A stretch of 22,356 nt of DNA from CAIKXD01 sp035439485 (GTDB lineage: Bacteria > Bacteroidota > Bacteroidia > UBA4408), in the NCBI GenBank assembly GCA_035439485.1, contig DAORKI010000057.1:1-22356 (forward strand). Reading direction: 5' to 3'. This document shows, in pieces, positions 1-6,856 of the stretch (positions are counted from its first letter, which is position 1; each line of letters opens with the position of its first letter). A model generated the notes under the pieces. The model ran no database searches, had not been told where the DNA came from, and saw nothing but the letters and a program-made list of their open reading frames with translations. Made by a program: the position numbers and the translations under genes.

Positions 1-60
1 CTATTTGATGAGCAAAAAGGAGCAACAATATTAAAAATATGTTAAAAAATGGGGGGGGTA

Positions 61-77
61 AAAGGCTGAAAGCCTTT
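61..77. other. Small perfect hairpin near the window start
   Basis: AAAGGCT and AGCCTTT form a 7-bp stem with a GAA loop, just after a run of eight G. There is no T-tract on the + strand, so terminator function is doubtful. The rest of 1-250 shows no supportable gene. Confidence 0.3.
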
Positions 78-252
78 GTTAATGATGTTTTAGGATTATT
101 TTTCATGAAAAATAGGGGCTAAGAATTATTAATGAAAGAACTTAAGATGGATAATGTAAAGATAAAAGAATTGATTTGTTAAAAGCAAATTATTTTTCTA
201 CAAAGTTTATTTTATGCTCCTTAAAATGTTAAAATGGTAAGATGAATATTGG

Positions 253-294
253 CCCTTCGCTTCGCTCAGGAGGACAAATGCTGTGGCATTTGTT
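253..294. repeat. GC-rich hairpin element (REP-like)
   Basis: This short GC-rich island sits in otherwise AT-rich non-coding DNA. Its left part (253-270) contains TTCGCTTCGC. Its right part (274-293) is a perfect hairpin with an 8-bp stem, ACAAATGC/GCATTTGT, and a TGTG loop. No T-tract follows, so it is not a typical intrinsic terminator. It resembles the CCTTCG...CTCAGG-type extragenic repeats often seen in Bacteroidota, but only one copy lies in this window. Confidence 0.4.
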
Positions 295-354
295 ATAAAA
301 TTTGAGATGATGTATGAAGGCAATAAAAAGGTCAAACTTACGCTACAATTGAGC

Positions 355-482
355 TAATACCAATTGCATTTATTTTTTGGTCCAAACTAATAAAATATGC
401 AATGGTTAATCCTGATCGAATTTGAAACTAGTGGCATAAGGCGATGTCGCAATTGGACTAAATTGAAAGTCAAATCGGTACA
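355..482 (+). repeat. Dispersed intergenic repeat, copy A
   Basis: The element starts with TAATACCAATTGCATTT and ends with AAATCGGTAC. The ends are imperfect inverted repeats: ATACCAATT against the complement of AATCGGTAC/T, which is about ATACCGATT. It shares a start, a middle (AAATATGC.ATGGT) and a right core (CGCAATT.GACTAAATTGAAAG) with copy B at 5548-5690. It matches copy C at 12203-12343 in reverse orientation. It is non-coding and lies just upstream of the promoter of the next gene. The MITE-like size and ends are seen; mobility is inference. Confidence 0.65.
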
Positions 483-513
483 ACTTCTTTAATTTGCAAA
501 TGAACAACAACAA

Positions 514-545
514 TTTGCCATAATGCATAAAAAAATTTACTTTTG
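514..545 (+). promoter_or_regulatory. Bacteroidota sigma-A promoter of the GGGP synthase gene
   Basis: TTTG (514-517, -33 element) and TACTTTTG (538-545, fits the -7 consensus TAnnTTTG) are separated by 20 bp, the usual spacing in Bacteroidota. The start codon at 551 is only 5 nt past the -7 box. Transcription would therefore begin at or next to the ATG, implying a leaderless or near-leaderless mRNA. Confidence 0.6.
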
Positions 546-550
546 TAAAT

Positions 551-1282
551 ATGGCAAAAAGCATTTACAATAAATTTACACAAACGCATAAAAAGCAATT
601 TTGTGTTTTGGTTGACCCAGACAAGCATAGCCTTGAAAGTTTAAAATTGTTTTCGCAGCAACTTTCAAAGACCAATCAGGTTGATTTTATTTTAGTAGGG
701 GGGAGCTTATTGCGTAAAAATAATTTCGAAAAAACCATTGCTTTACTCAAGGCTGAAACTGATGTTCCTGTTATAATTTTTCCTGGCAATGCTATGCAAT
801 TAAGCGCACATGCAGATGCTATTTTGTTGCTTTCTTTAATTTCGGGAAGAAATGCCGAAATGTTGATAGGCAACCATGTTATAGCTGCCCCACTTATCAA
901 AGAAGCTAATTTAGAAGCTATTTCAACGGGTTATATGCTAATTGATGGGGGACAAACAACTGCTGTGCAATATATGAGCAATACTTTTCCTATACCTTCC
1001 AATAAACCTGAAATTGCTGCCGCTACTGCTTTAGCTGGAGCAATGTTAGGCATGCAATTAATTTATATGGATGCAGGTAGCGGTGCACATCAACCAGTTC
1101 CATTATCCATGATTAAATCGGTAAAGAATGAAATTAGCATTCCATTGATTGTGGGGGGTGGAATTAGAGATGCTAAAAGTGTAAGCGAATGCTGCAAAGC
1201 AGGTGCAGATGTAATTGTAATTGGAAATCTTTTTGAAGAAAAGCCCGAAATGGTGAGAGCTTTAGCAGAAGCTATGATTTAG
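551..1282 (+). CDS. Geranylgeranylglyceryl phosphate synthase family protein (PcrB/GGGPS, TIM barrel)
   Basis: This 243-aa protein has the size and motif order of bacterial group II GGGP synthases, which join a polyprenyl diphosphate to glycerol-1-phosphate to form an ether bond. Visible motifs are VDPDK (21-25, Mg/diphosphate side), LVGGS (48-52), FPGN (77-80), ISGRN (97-101), YMDAGSGA (172-179) and the phosphate-binding loop VGGGIRD (201-207) followed by VIVIGN (221-226). The protein is cytosolic and has no signal peptide. The start is fixed by a promoter only 5 nt upstream. It is a single-gene unit that converges on the DinB gene, 29 nt away. Family assignment is firm. Chain length (C20 or longer) and the physiological product in this organism cannot be read from the sequence. 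Archaea use this reaction for membrane lipids; its role in Bacteroidota is largely open. Confidence 0.93.
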   Translation: MAKSIYNKFTQTHKKQFCVLVDPDKHSLESLKLFSQQLSKTNQVDFILVGGSLLRKNNFEKTIALLKAETDVPVIIFPGNAMQLSAHADAILLLSLISGRNAEMLIGNHVIAAPLIKEANLEAISTGYMLIDGGQTTAVQYMSNTFPIPSNKPEIAAATALAGAMLGMQLIYMDAGSGAHQPVPLSMIKSVKNEISIPLIVGGGIRDAKSVSECCKAGADVIVIGNLFEEKPEMVRALAEAMI

Positions 1283-1311
1283 TTTATGATATCATTCTAA
1301 TTTTTTAGATA

Positions 1312-1815
1312 TTATTTCCCTTCTAAATCAGCTGTTGTAGCATAGGTAGCGGGTAATGGTACATTTAATAATCGTAAATAAACCGTTAACTGCCCACGGT
1401 GATGATACCAGTGGTTTAAGCACCAAGTTCTAGCTACCTGCCCTTTGGGAAGTGTAAAAAATTTGTGTTCACCATGGCGCATTGTCCATAAATTATCAAA
1501 TTCATTTTCATTAACTTCAGATAGTATCTTAATAGCTTGCGCTATGTGTTTATCATGCAAATCGAGTAAATCTTGTGTGGAATTTATTTCTTTTGGATGA
1601 CTACTTGCTGTTTTTGCAAAATCCAATTCATTTTCAAGGACACATTCTTTCCACCAACCTGAAATTTCGGCCACATGTTTACTTAAGCGCAAAAGTGTCA
1701 TTGACTTAGGATGCGGCTTAAATTCAGCCTCCTCAAATGGAACTAAGGCCAATAATTGACGTGTAGCTATTGCTTCTTGTTTTAATTCGGCTAGGAATGT
1801 TTCTTTCAGTGTCAT
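1312..1815 (-). CDS. DinB-family putative metal-dependent protein
   Basis: This 167-aa protein is predicted to be an all-helical DinB/YfiT-like four-helix bundle. The metal-binding histidine pattern is present: H47 in LSKHVAEI, then H135 and H139 in NHWYHHRGQ, the HxxxHRGQ signature. Family members bind a divalent metal. Many are thiol transferases or of unknown function, and the family name comes from a DNA-damage-inducible Bacillus gene. It starts 2 nt after the lon stop codon, so it is almost certainly co-transcribed with and translationally coupled to lon, which suggests stress-linked expression. Family is confident; substrate is unknown. Confidence 0.85.
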   Translation of the reverse strand: MTLKETFLAELKQEAIATRQLLALVPFEEAEFKPHPKSMTLLRLSKHVAEISGWWKECVLENELDFAKTASSHPKEINSTQDLLDLHDKHIAQAIKILSEVNENEFDNLWTMRHGEHKFFTLPKGQVARTWCLNHWYHHRGQLTVYLRLLNVPLPATYATTADLEGK

Positions 1816-1817
1816 AT

Positions 1818-4292
1818 TTATTTTTCTTCTTTAATTATTAAATCAAGCGGACGTTCAACTTTTTCGTTCAATAATGCTGAGTTGATAACTTGCTCCATTT
1901 CGGTAACGTAATGAAATTGCATATTTGAAATGTAATCTTGCTTAATTTCTAAAATATCTTTTTGGTTTTCGGCACATAAAATTACCTCATTAATGCCTGC
2001 ACGTTTTGCTGCAAGAATTTTTTCTTTGATACCACCTACTGGAAGAACTTTACCTCTTAATGTAATTTCTCCTGTCATGGCTAAATTGGCTTTTACTTTA
2101 CGCTGTGTAAATGCTGAGGTTAACGCTGTAAGCATGGTAATACCTGCTGATGGTCCATCTTTAGGAGTTGCACCTTCAGGCACATGAATGTGAATGTTCC
2201 AATTATTAAAAACTTCAACTGGAATATTAAAGATTTCGTTATGTGATTTAAGATACTCAAGCGCTATCACAGCAGACTCTTTCATTATCTCTCCTAAATT
2301 TCCTGTTAAAGTTAATTTGCCTCCTGATTTAGGACTTTTACTTAAACTTACTTCAATAAATAAAATATCACCACCCACAGCGGTCCAAGCTAAACCAGTT
2401 ACCACCCCAGCAACACTGTTATCTTGATATTTATCGCGGTGAAAAATGGCTGGACCAAGTATTTTTTTGATATCAGCAGGTGTTAATTTGCTATTATACT
2501 CTTCTTTCATAGCAATGTAACGTGCATTAGAGCGAATTACTTTTGCAATTTGTTTTTCCAATAAGCGCACACCACTTTCTCTTGTATAATCATCAATTAT
2601 TTTTTCTATGGCATCATCGCTAAACTGCAATTGGTTTTTCTTTAACCCATGCTCTTCTAACTGTTTTGGCACCAAATGTCTTTTTGAAATTTCAAGTTTT
2701 TCTTCAATGGTATAACCGCTTACATCAATAATTTCAAGCCTATCTCGTAAAGCAGGTTGAATAGTACTTAATGAATTGGCAGTAGCAATAAACATCACTT
2801 TGCTTAAGTCATATTCCAATTCCAAAAAGTTATCATAAAATGCATTATTTTGTTCAGGGTCTAACACTTCTAATAAGGCTGAAGAAGGGTCGCCATGATA
2901 GCTACTAGCTACTTTATCAATTTCATCTAAAATAAATACAGGATTTGATGATTTTGCTTTTTTAATATTTTGAATAATACGCCCAGGCATTGCGCCAATA
3001 TAGGTTTTACGATGTCCTCTGATTTCAGCTTCATCATGCACACCGCCCAAACTAATGCGAATAAATTTTCGACCTAAAGCCTTTGCTACTGATTTCCCTA
3101 AAGATGTCTTACCTACACCAGGAGGACCATATAAGCATAAAATAGGGGCTTTCATATTGCCCTTCATTTTTAGAACAGCTAAATGTTCAATAATTCGGTC
3201 TTTCACTTTTTCTAATCCAAAGTGGTCATCATCTAAAATTTTTTGTGCCTTTTTAAGGTCAAAGCGGTCTTTGGTGTACTCATTCCAAGGCAAGTCAAGC
3301 AAGGTATCAACATAATTGGTTTGAACTGAATACTCAGCAGAATTAGGATTCATACGCTGCAACTTTTGCAATTCTTTGGTAAAAGTTTCAGCAACCTCAG
3401 CCGACCATTTTTTCTTCTCAGCACGCTTTTGATACTCGCTAACTTCCTTCTCAATAGAATTCCCAAGCTCTTCCTGAATTGTTTTTAATTGTTGACTAAG
3501 AAAATAATCTCTTTGCTGCTTATCCATATCAACTTTTACCTTGCTTTGGATTTGATTTTTAAGCTCTAACATTTGCAATTCTTTGCTTAAATGTTGTAAC
3601 ACATGAGTGGCTCTGTCTTTTAAATCAGCTACCTCCAACATCTTTTGCTTTTCAGCCACAGGTGCATTCATATTAGAGGAAATAAAGTTGATTAAAAATG
3701 AGGGACTTTCAATATTCTTAATAGCAAAAGCAGCTTCAGAAGGGATGTTTGGCGATTTATTAATGATTTGAAGAGCCAAATCTTTTAAAGAAGCCACTAA
3801 AGCTAAAAACTCTTTTTCATTTTTTCCTGGTCGGGTTTCCTCAAAAGGAAGAATGGTGGCTTTTAGATAAGGGTCTTGTTGCACTACTTCCTTCATTTCG
3901 AAACGCTTTTTCCCCTGAATGATTACAGTTGTGTTGCCATCAGGCATGCGAAGCATTTTTACTATATAGGCCACAGTTCCAATCTTATTCAAATCATCAG
4001 GATTAGGATCTTCAATTTTATCATCCTTTTGCGAAAGTACACCTATAATTTTGTCGCCTTTATATGCATCTTTGATTAATTTAATTGATTTATCTCTACC
4101 TACTGTGATTGGAATTACAACTCCAGGAAAGAGTACAGTGTTTCTTAATGACAAAATGGGTAAGGTATCAGGTATTTTTTCAGCATTCATCTGCTCCTCA
4201 TCCTCGGTTGATAACAAAGGGATAAACTCTGCTTCATCATCAACTATATTATCAAAATTCCTCAATTCAAAATTAAAATTATCGTTTTCCAT
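1818..4292 (-). CDS. lon: ATP-dependent Lon protease (endopeptidase La)
   Basis: This 824-aa cytosolic AAA+ serine protease degrades misfolded and regulatory proteins. It has an acidic N-terminal extension (1-40), then the Lon N-terminal substrate-binding domain (about 43-245, starting LPILSLRNTVLFPG) and a coiled-coil linker (245-300). The AAA+ module has Walker A GPPGVGKT (389-396) and Walker B FILDEID (453-459). The proteolytic domain (about 620-805) has a Ser715-Lys758 catalytic dyad (DGPSAG and GGIKEK), with the same 43-residue spacing as E. coli S679/K722. All catalytic residues are intact, so it should be active. It leads a two-gene operon with the DinB-family gene. No obvious canonical promoter was found in the AT-rich upstream region. 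Confidence 0.97.
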   Translation of the reverse strand: MENDNFNFELRNFDNIVDDEAEFIPLLSTEDEEQMNAEKIPDTLPILSLRNTVLFPGVVIPITVGRDKSIKLIKDAYKGDKIIGVLSQKDDKIEDPNPDDLNKIGTVAYIVKMLRMPDGNTTVIIQGKKRFEMKEVVQQDPYLKATILPFEETRPGKNEKEFLALVASLKDLALQIINKSPNIPSEAAFAIKNIESPSFLINFISSNMNAPVAEKQKMLEVADLKDRATHVLQHLSKELQMLELKNQIQSKVKVDMDKQQRDYFLSQQLKTIQEELGNSIEKEVSEYQKRAEKKKWSAEVAETFTKELQKLQRMNPNSAEYSVQTNYVDTLLDLPWNEYTKDRFDLKKAQKILDDDHFGLEKVKDRIIEHLAVLKMKGNMKAPILCLYGPPGVGKTSLGKSVAKALGRKFIRISLGGVHDEAEIRGHRKTYIGAMPGRIIQNIKKAKSSNPVFILDEIDKVASSYHGDPSSALLEVLDPEQNNAFYDNFLELEYDLSKVMFIATANSLSTIQPALRDRLEIIDVSGYTIEEKLEISKRHLVPKQLEEHGLKKNQLQFSDDAIEKIIDDYTRESGVRLLEKQIAKVIRSNARYIAMKEEYNSKLTPADIKKILGPAIFHRDKYQDNSVAGVVTGLAWTAVGGDILFIEVSLSKSPKSGGKLTLTGNLGEIMKESAVIALEYLKSHNEIFNIPVEVFNNWNIHIHVPEGATPKDGPSAGITMLTALTSAFTQRKVKANLAMTGEITLRGKVLPVGGIKEKILAAKRAGINEVILCAENQKDILEIKQDYISNMQFHYVTEMEQVINSALLNEKVERPLDLIIKEEK

Positions 4293-4302
4293 ATTTCAGT
4301 AA

Positions 4303-4791
4303 TTCAGTTAAAAATAATCCTTTCATCATTTTAAAAGGACAAATTGTCAGCCAACTTGGGCGTACAATTCGTTAAACATATCAATTGCTTGTTTACTTTA
4401 ATTCTAATGCTTTGATTATTATAATTTTACACCAGAAAAATGCTTTGCAAGCATATGTTGAAATCAATAGTTGTGCCATTCAATTGAAGTGCAATTTAGG
4501 CATATATTTGAAATTTAATTTCCACATTTATAAAATTGCAAGCTATGTACAATTATTTTAAAGTTGAGCAAACTAAGCCTGATTTTTCAATTTTAATCAC
4601 CTCAAATCTTAAAATGTCGAGCTCAATTTTAAGAAATCAAAAGGTAAATATTTGTTTAAATTCAAAAGGAATTTATTTTTTAACTTTGAATTTAATCTGT
4701 AAATCTTAAAAAATTACCACTTTGATATAAATTATTGTAAAAAACCATTATTATATGTAAATTCGTTTTTGAATTGCAGTCAAAATACAAT
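4303..4791. other. Non-coding interval between lon and the TPR gene, with a weak gene-relic candidate
   Basis: This is the divergent upstream region of lon (-) and the TPR gene (+). It is AT-rich. GACAA-A-TTGTC (about 4339-4349) is a short palindrome upstream of lon with no assigned role. A 54-codon open frame at 4545-4709 (+) ends with SKGIYFLTLNL, which resembles a T9SS sorting-domain tail, but it lacks the upstream YPNP motif. It may be a chance frame or a relic. I see no RNA gene or clear promoter. Confidence 0.3.
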
Positions 4792-5550
4792 ATGCTAAAC
4801 GAAGTTTTAACAAAAGGTAGGTATTTTTATCATTTATGCCTGATTCTATTTTTTTGTAATATAATTGATTTAAAAGCCCAGAAATCAGCAATTGAATTTA
4901 AAGAATTAGGGATTAAAGAATACAAGGAAAAACAATATATAAAAGCACTAGAAGCTTTTTCTAAGAGTATAGAACTTGACACCACAAAATCGAAAAGAGA
5001 TGTACTTATATATCGCGGAATTGTGCATGATGCTATGAACAATTTTGGACTTGCTATTGAAGATTTTAACCAAGCACAAAGCATTGATAGTAGTGATGTT
5101 TTTTTATACGTTGAGCGTGCAAAAACATTCTACAATATAAGAAATCATGACGGAGCAATCAAAGATTTTTTAAAAGTAACCGAGTTAAATCCAAACAGTA
5201 AAGATGCAGAAGAAGCTTGGCGTTATTTAGGTAAAATTAAACAAGCCGACAAAAGTTACCGAGATGCAGTTAATTATTATACCAGGGTATTGCGCTTTGC
5301 TCCAAAAGATTATGAAACCATATTTAAACGCGGTGAATGTAAATTCTTTTTGAAAGACTATAAAGCTGCCATAAAAGACTTTGATGCTTGTATTGAAATA
5401 AACAGCGAATATCAATATGCATTCGCCTTGAGAGGTGAATCTAAACTAAAAAGTGATGATAAAGAAGGTGCCTGTAAAGATTTAAATACCGCATACAAGT
5501 TAGGAATAAAAGATATTTTGGGTTTGATTAATGAAAATTGTAAGAAATAA
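4792..5550 (+). CDS. Exported tetratricopeptide-repeat protein
   Basis: I chose the ATG at 4792 (252 aa). The frame also opens at a TTG at 4774, but the ATG start leaves a regular signal peptide: hydrophobic YHLCLILFFCNIIDL, then KAQ with likely cleavage near residue 30. The mature part is about six TPRs (roughly 32-65, 69-102, 103-136, 140-175, 176-209, 210-243), with phrases such as YKAAIKDFDACIEI. The last repeat, KEGACKDLNTAYKLG...NENCKK, is a common C-terminal cap in Bacteroidota TPR proteins. It should be a periplasmic scaffold for protein-protein contacts; partner unknown. The gene is monocistronic. Its TAA stop codon lies within the first bases of repeat copy B, which suggests the 3' end may have been shaped by that insertion. 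Confidence 0.8.
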   Translation: MLNEVLTKGRYFYHLCLILFFCNIIDLKAQKSAIEFKELGIKEYKEKQYIKALEAFSKSIELDTTKSKRDVLIYRGIVHDAMNNFGLAIEDFNQAQSIDSSDVFLYVERAKTFYNIRNHDGAIKDFLKVTELNPNSKDAEEAWRYLGKIKQADKSYRDAVNYYTRVLRFAPKDYETIFKRGECKFFLKDYKAAIKDFDACIEINSEYQYAFALRGESKLKSDDKEGACKDLNTAYKLGIKDILGLINENCKK

Positions 5551-5690
5551 TACCAATTAAATTTATTTCTAAGTCCTCGTGAAATTAATCCATGATAATT
5601 ATAAATATGCCATGGTAAATACCAAAACAACTTGCAAATAGGGCAATACCTTTGCCGCAATTAGACTAAATTGAAAGAGTTATCGGTATA
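5548..5690 (+). repeat. Dispersed intergenic repeat, copy B
   Basis: It opens with TAATACCAATT, identical over 11 bases to copy A, and ends with TATCGGTATA. It shares with A the right core CGCAATT.GACTAAATTGAAAG and the middle segment AAATATGC.ATGGT. The terminal inverted repeats are imperfect. Its first three bases are the stop codon of the upstream TPR gene. Confidence 0.65.
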
Positions 5691-6127
5691 ACACTTCAAA
5701 ATCATTTTTGAAGATAACTGCAGAGATATGATTTGCAAACAATTGACAATGGATATTAAAAATAAATATTTCTTTCAACTGTGAATGCATAGAAGTATAG
5801 ATTCGAACAGCTGAAATCGGAGAAATGGTGAAAATGCCTACTATCATTTTAATCAATCTTAAAGTTAGATAGTTTTTGGTATACCATAAAATAATACTCC
5901 TTAACAATTTTAAGTATAAGACTAACCCAAAACCCGACATTAAATACATTGCTGATGAAGATTAGATGATGAAATGATATTTGATACCTATTTAAAAGAC
6001 TTGCTTGCTCCAACACCTAACATTTATCATAAAATTAATTTATAAAACTTATCTGATTTATTATTCTGTTGATTTTATAAGAAAGGAAACACCTCAGCGC
6101 AAATGAGGAGTTTATACAAAAAAAATT
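5691..6127. other. Non-coding interval upstream of the giant secreted protein
   Basis: This is AT-rich sequence without a supportable gene. An 89-codon minus-strand frame (5680-5949) has no recognisable domain, signal or family pattern, and its end overlaps repeat copy B, so I treat it as spurious. No terminator was seen for the TPR gene. Confidence 0.4.
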
Positions 6128-6135
6128 TACTTTCG
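6128..6135 (+). promoter_or_regulatory. -7 box of the giant T9SS cargo gene
   Basis: TACTTTCG matches TAnnTTTG with one change and lies 18 nt before the ATG at 6154. It falls inside the longer possible frame starting at 6103, which supports 6154 as the true start. No clear -33 TTTG is seen at the usual distance. Confidence 0.4.
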
Positions 6136-6153
6136 TGCCAAATTTATAACAAA

Positions 6154-6856
6154 ATGAAATTAAAAGTAACTCTGGTATTATTGTTAAGTTCAATTTTTAC
6201 CTCTTTATTAGCGCAAACAATCACTATTACTCAACCAAATGGAGGTGAAATTTTATATGCATGCCAACAATACAATGTGCAGTGGACGCAAACTGGCAAT
6301 CCTTCAAATTATTGGACCATTGATTATTCTTTAGATGGTGGTACCATTTGGACTTCAGTGGCAAGTAATTTTTTGTCAACCAATGGAAGTTTTTTATGGA
6401 CTGTTCCGAATGTGCAATCTAATACTGTTTTAATGCGTGTTTATGACGCACAAAACACGAGTACAGCGGATCAAAGTAATGCTAATTTCACTATTAATAT
6501 TCCTCTTATATTAACATCACCCAATGGTGGTGAAGTTTGGCAAGGAAATACAGTACATAATATCACTTGGAATGCACAAGGAACATCAAATACATACAAT
6601 ATTGCTTATTCAACCAATTCTGGAAGCACTTGGACCAATATTGTGACCAATTATGCCAACGTTTCTGGCAGCTACGCTTGGACTGTTCCTTCCATGGCTC
6701 AATCAACCACGTGCATGGTAAGAGTGCAAGATTATGTAACCAATTGTAAGCAAGATGTTTCTAATTCAGTTTTTACCATAACTCCACCTACACCCATTGT
6801 TACATCACCCAATGGTGGCGAGACTTTACAAGTTCAATGTGTAAACGCTATTACTT
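6154..6856 (+). CDS. Giant T9SS-secreted repeat protein, N-terminal part (runs into assembly gap)
   Basis: This is the first 234 codons of a gene that continues after the N run. Met at 6154 (rather than 6103) gives a clean signal peptide, MKLKVTLVLLLSSIFTSLLAQ. It is followed by two complete Ig-like modules and the start of a third. Each module begins with a (T/S)xPNGGE motif, has ITW/VQW about 15 residues later, YS.(D/N)(G/S)G..W in the middle, and ends DVSN..FTI. This is the pattern of Kre9/KNH-type Ig-like domains found in bacterial surface proteins. The last 55 nt (6802-6856) are identical to 7034-7088. The reading frame at the gap edge stops after the first base of a Trp codon. This is the same gene as 6957-12058; it is not a pseudogene. 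Confidence 0.88.

Noticed and set aside
1..45. Possible C-terminal tail of a gene entering from the left (frame 1 stops at 43-45).
   Set aside because: Only 14 codons, a second frame is open equally long, and no motif is visible.
5680..5949. 89-codon minus-strand open frame.
   Set aside because: No family features, AT-driven composition, overlap with repeat copy B, and no promoter.
6103..6153. Upstream ATG of the giant secreted protein.
   Set aside because: A -7 promoter box lies inside this stretch, and the signal peptide starts properly at 6154.
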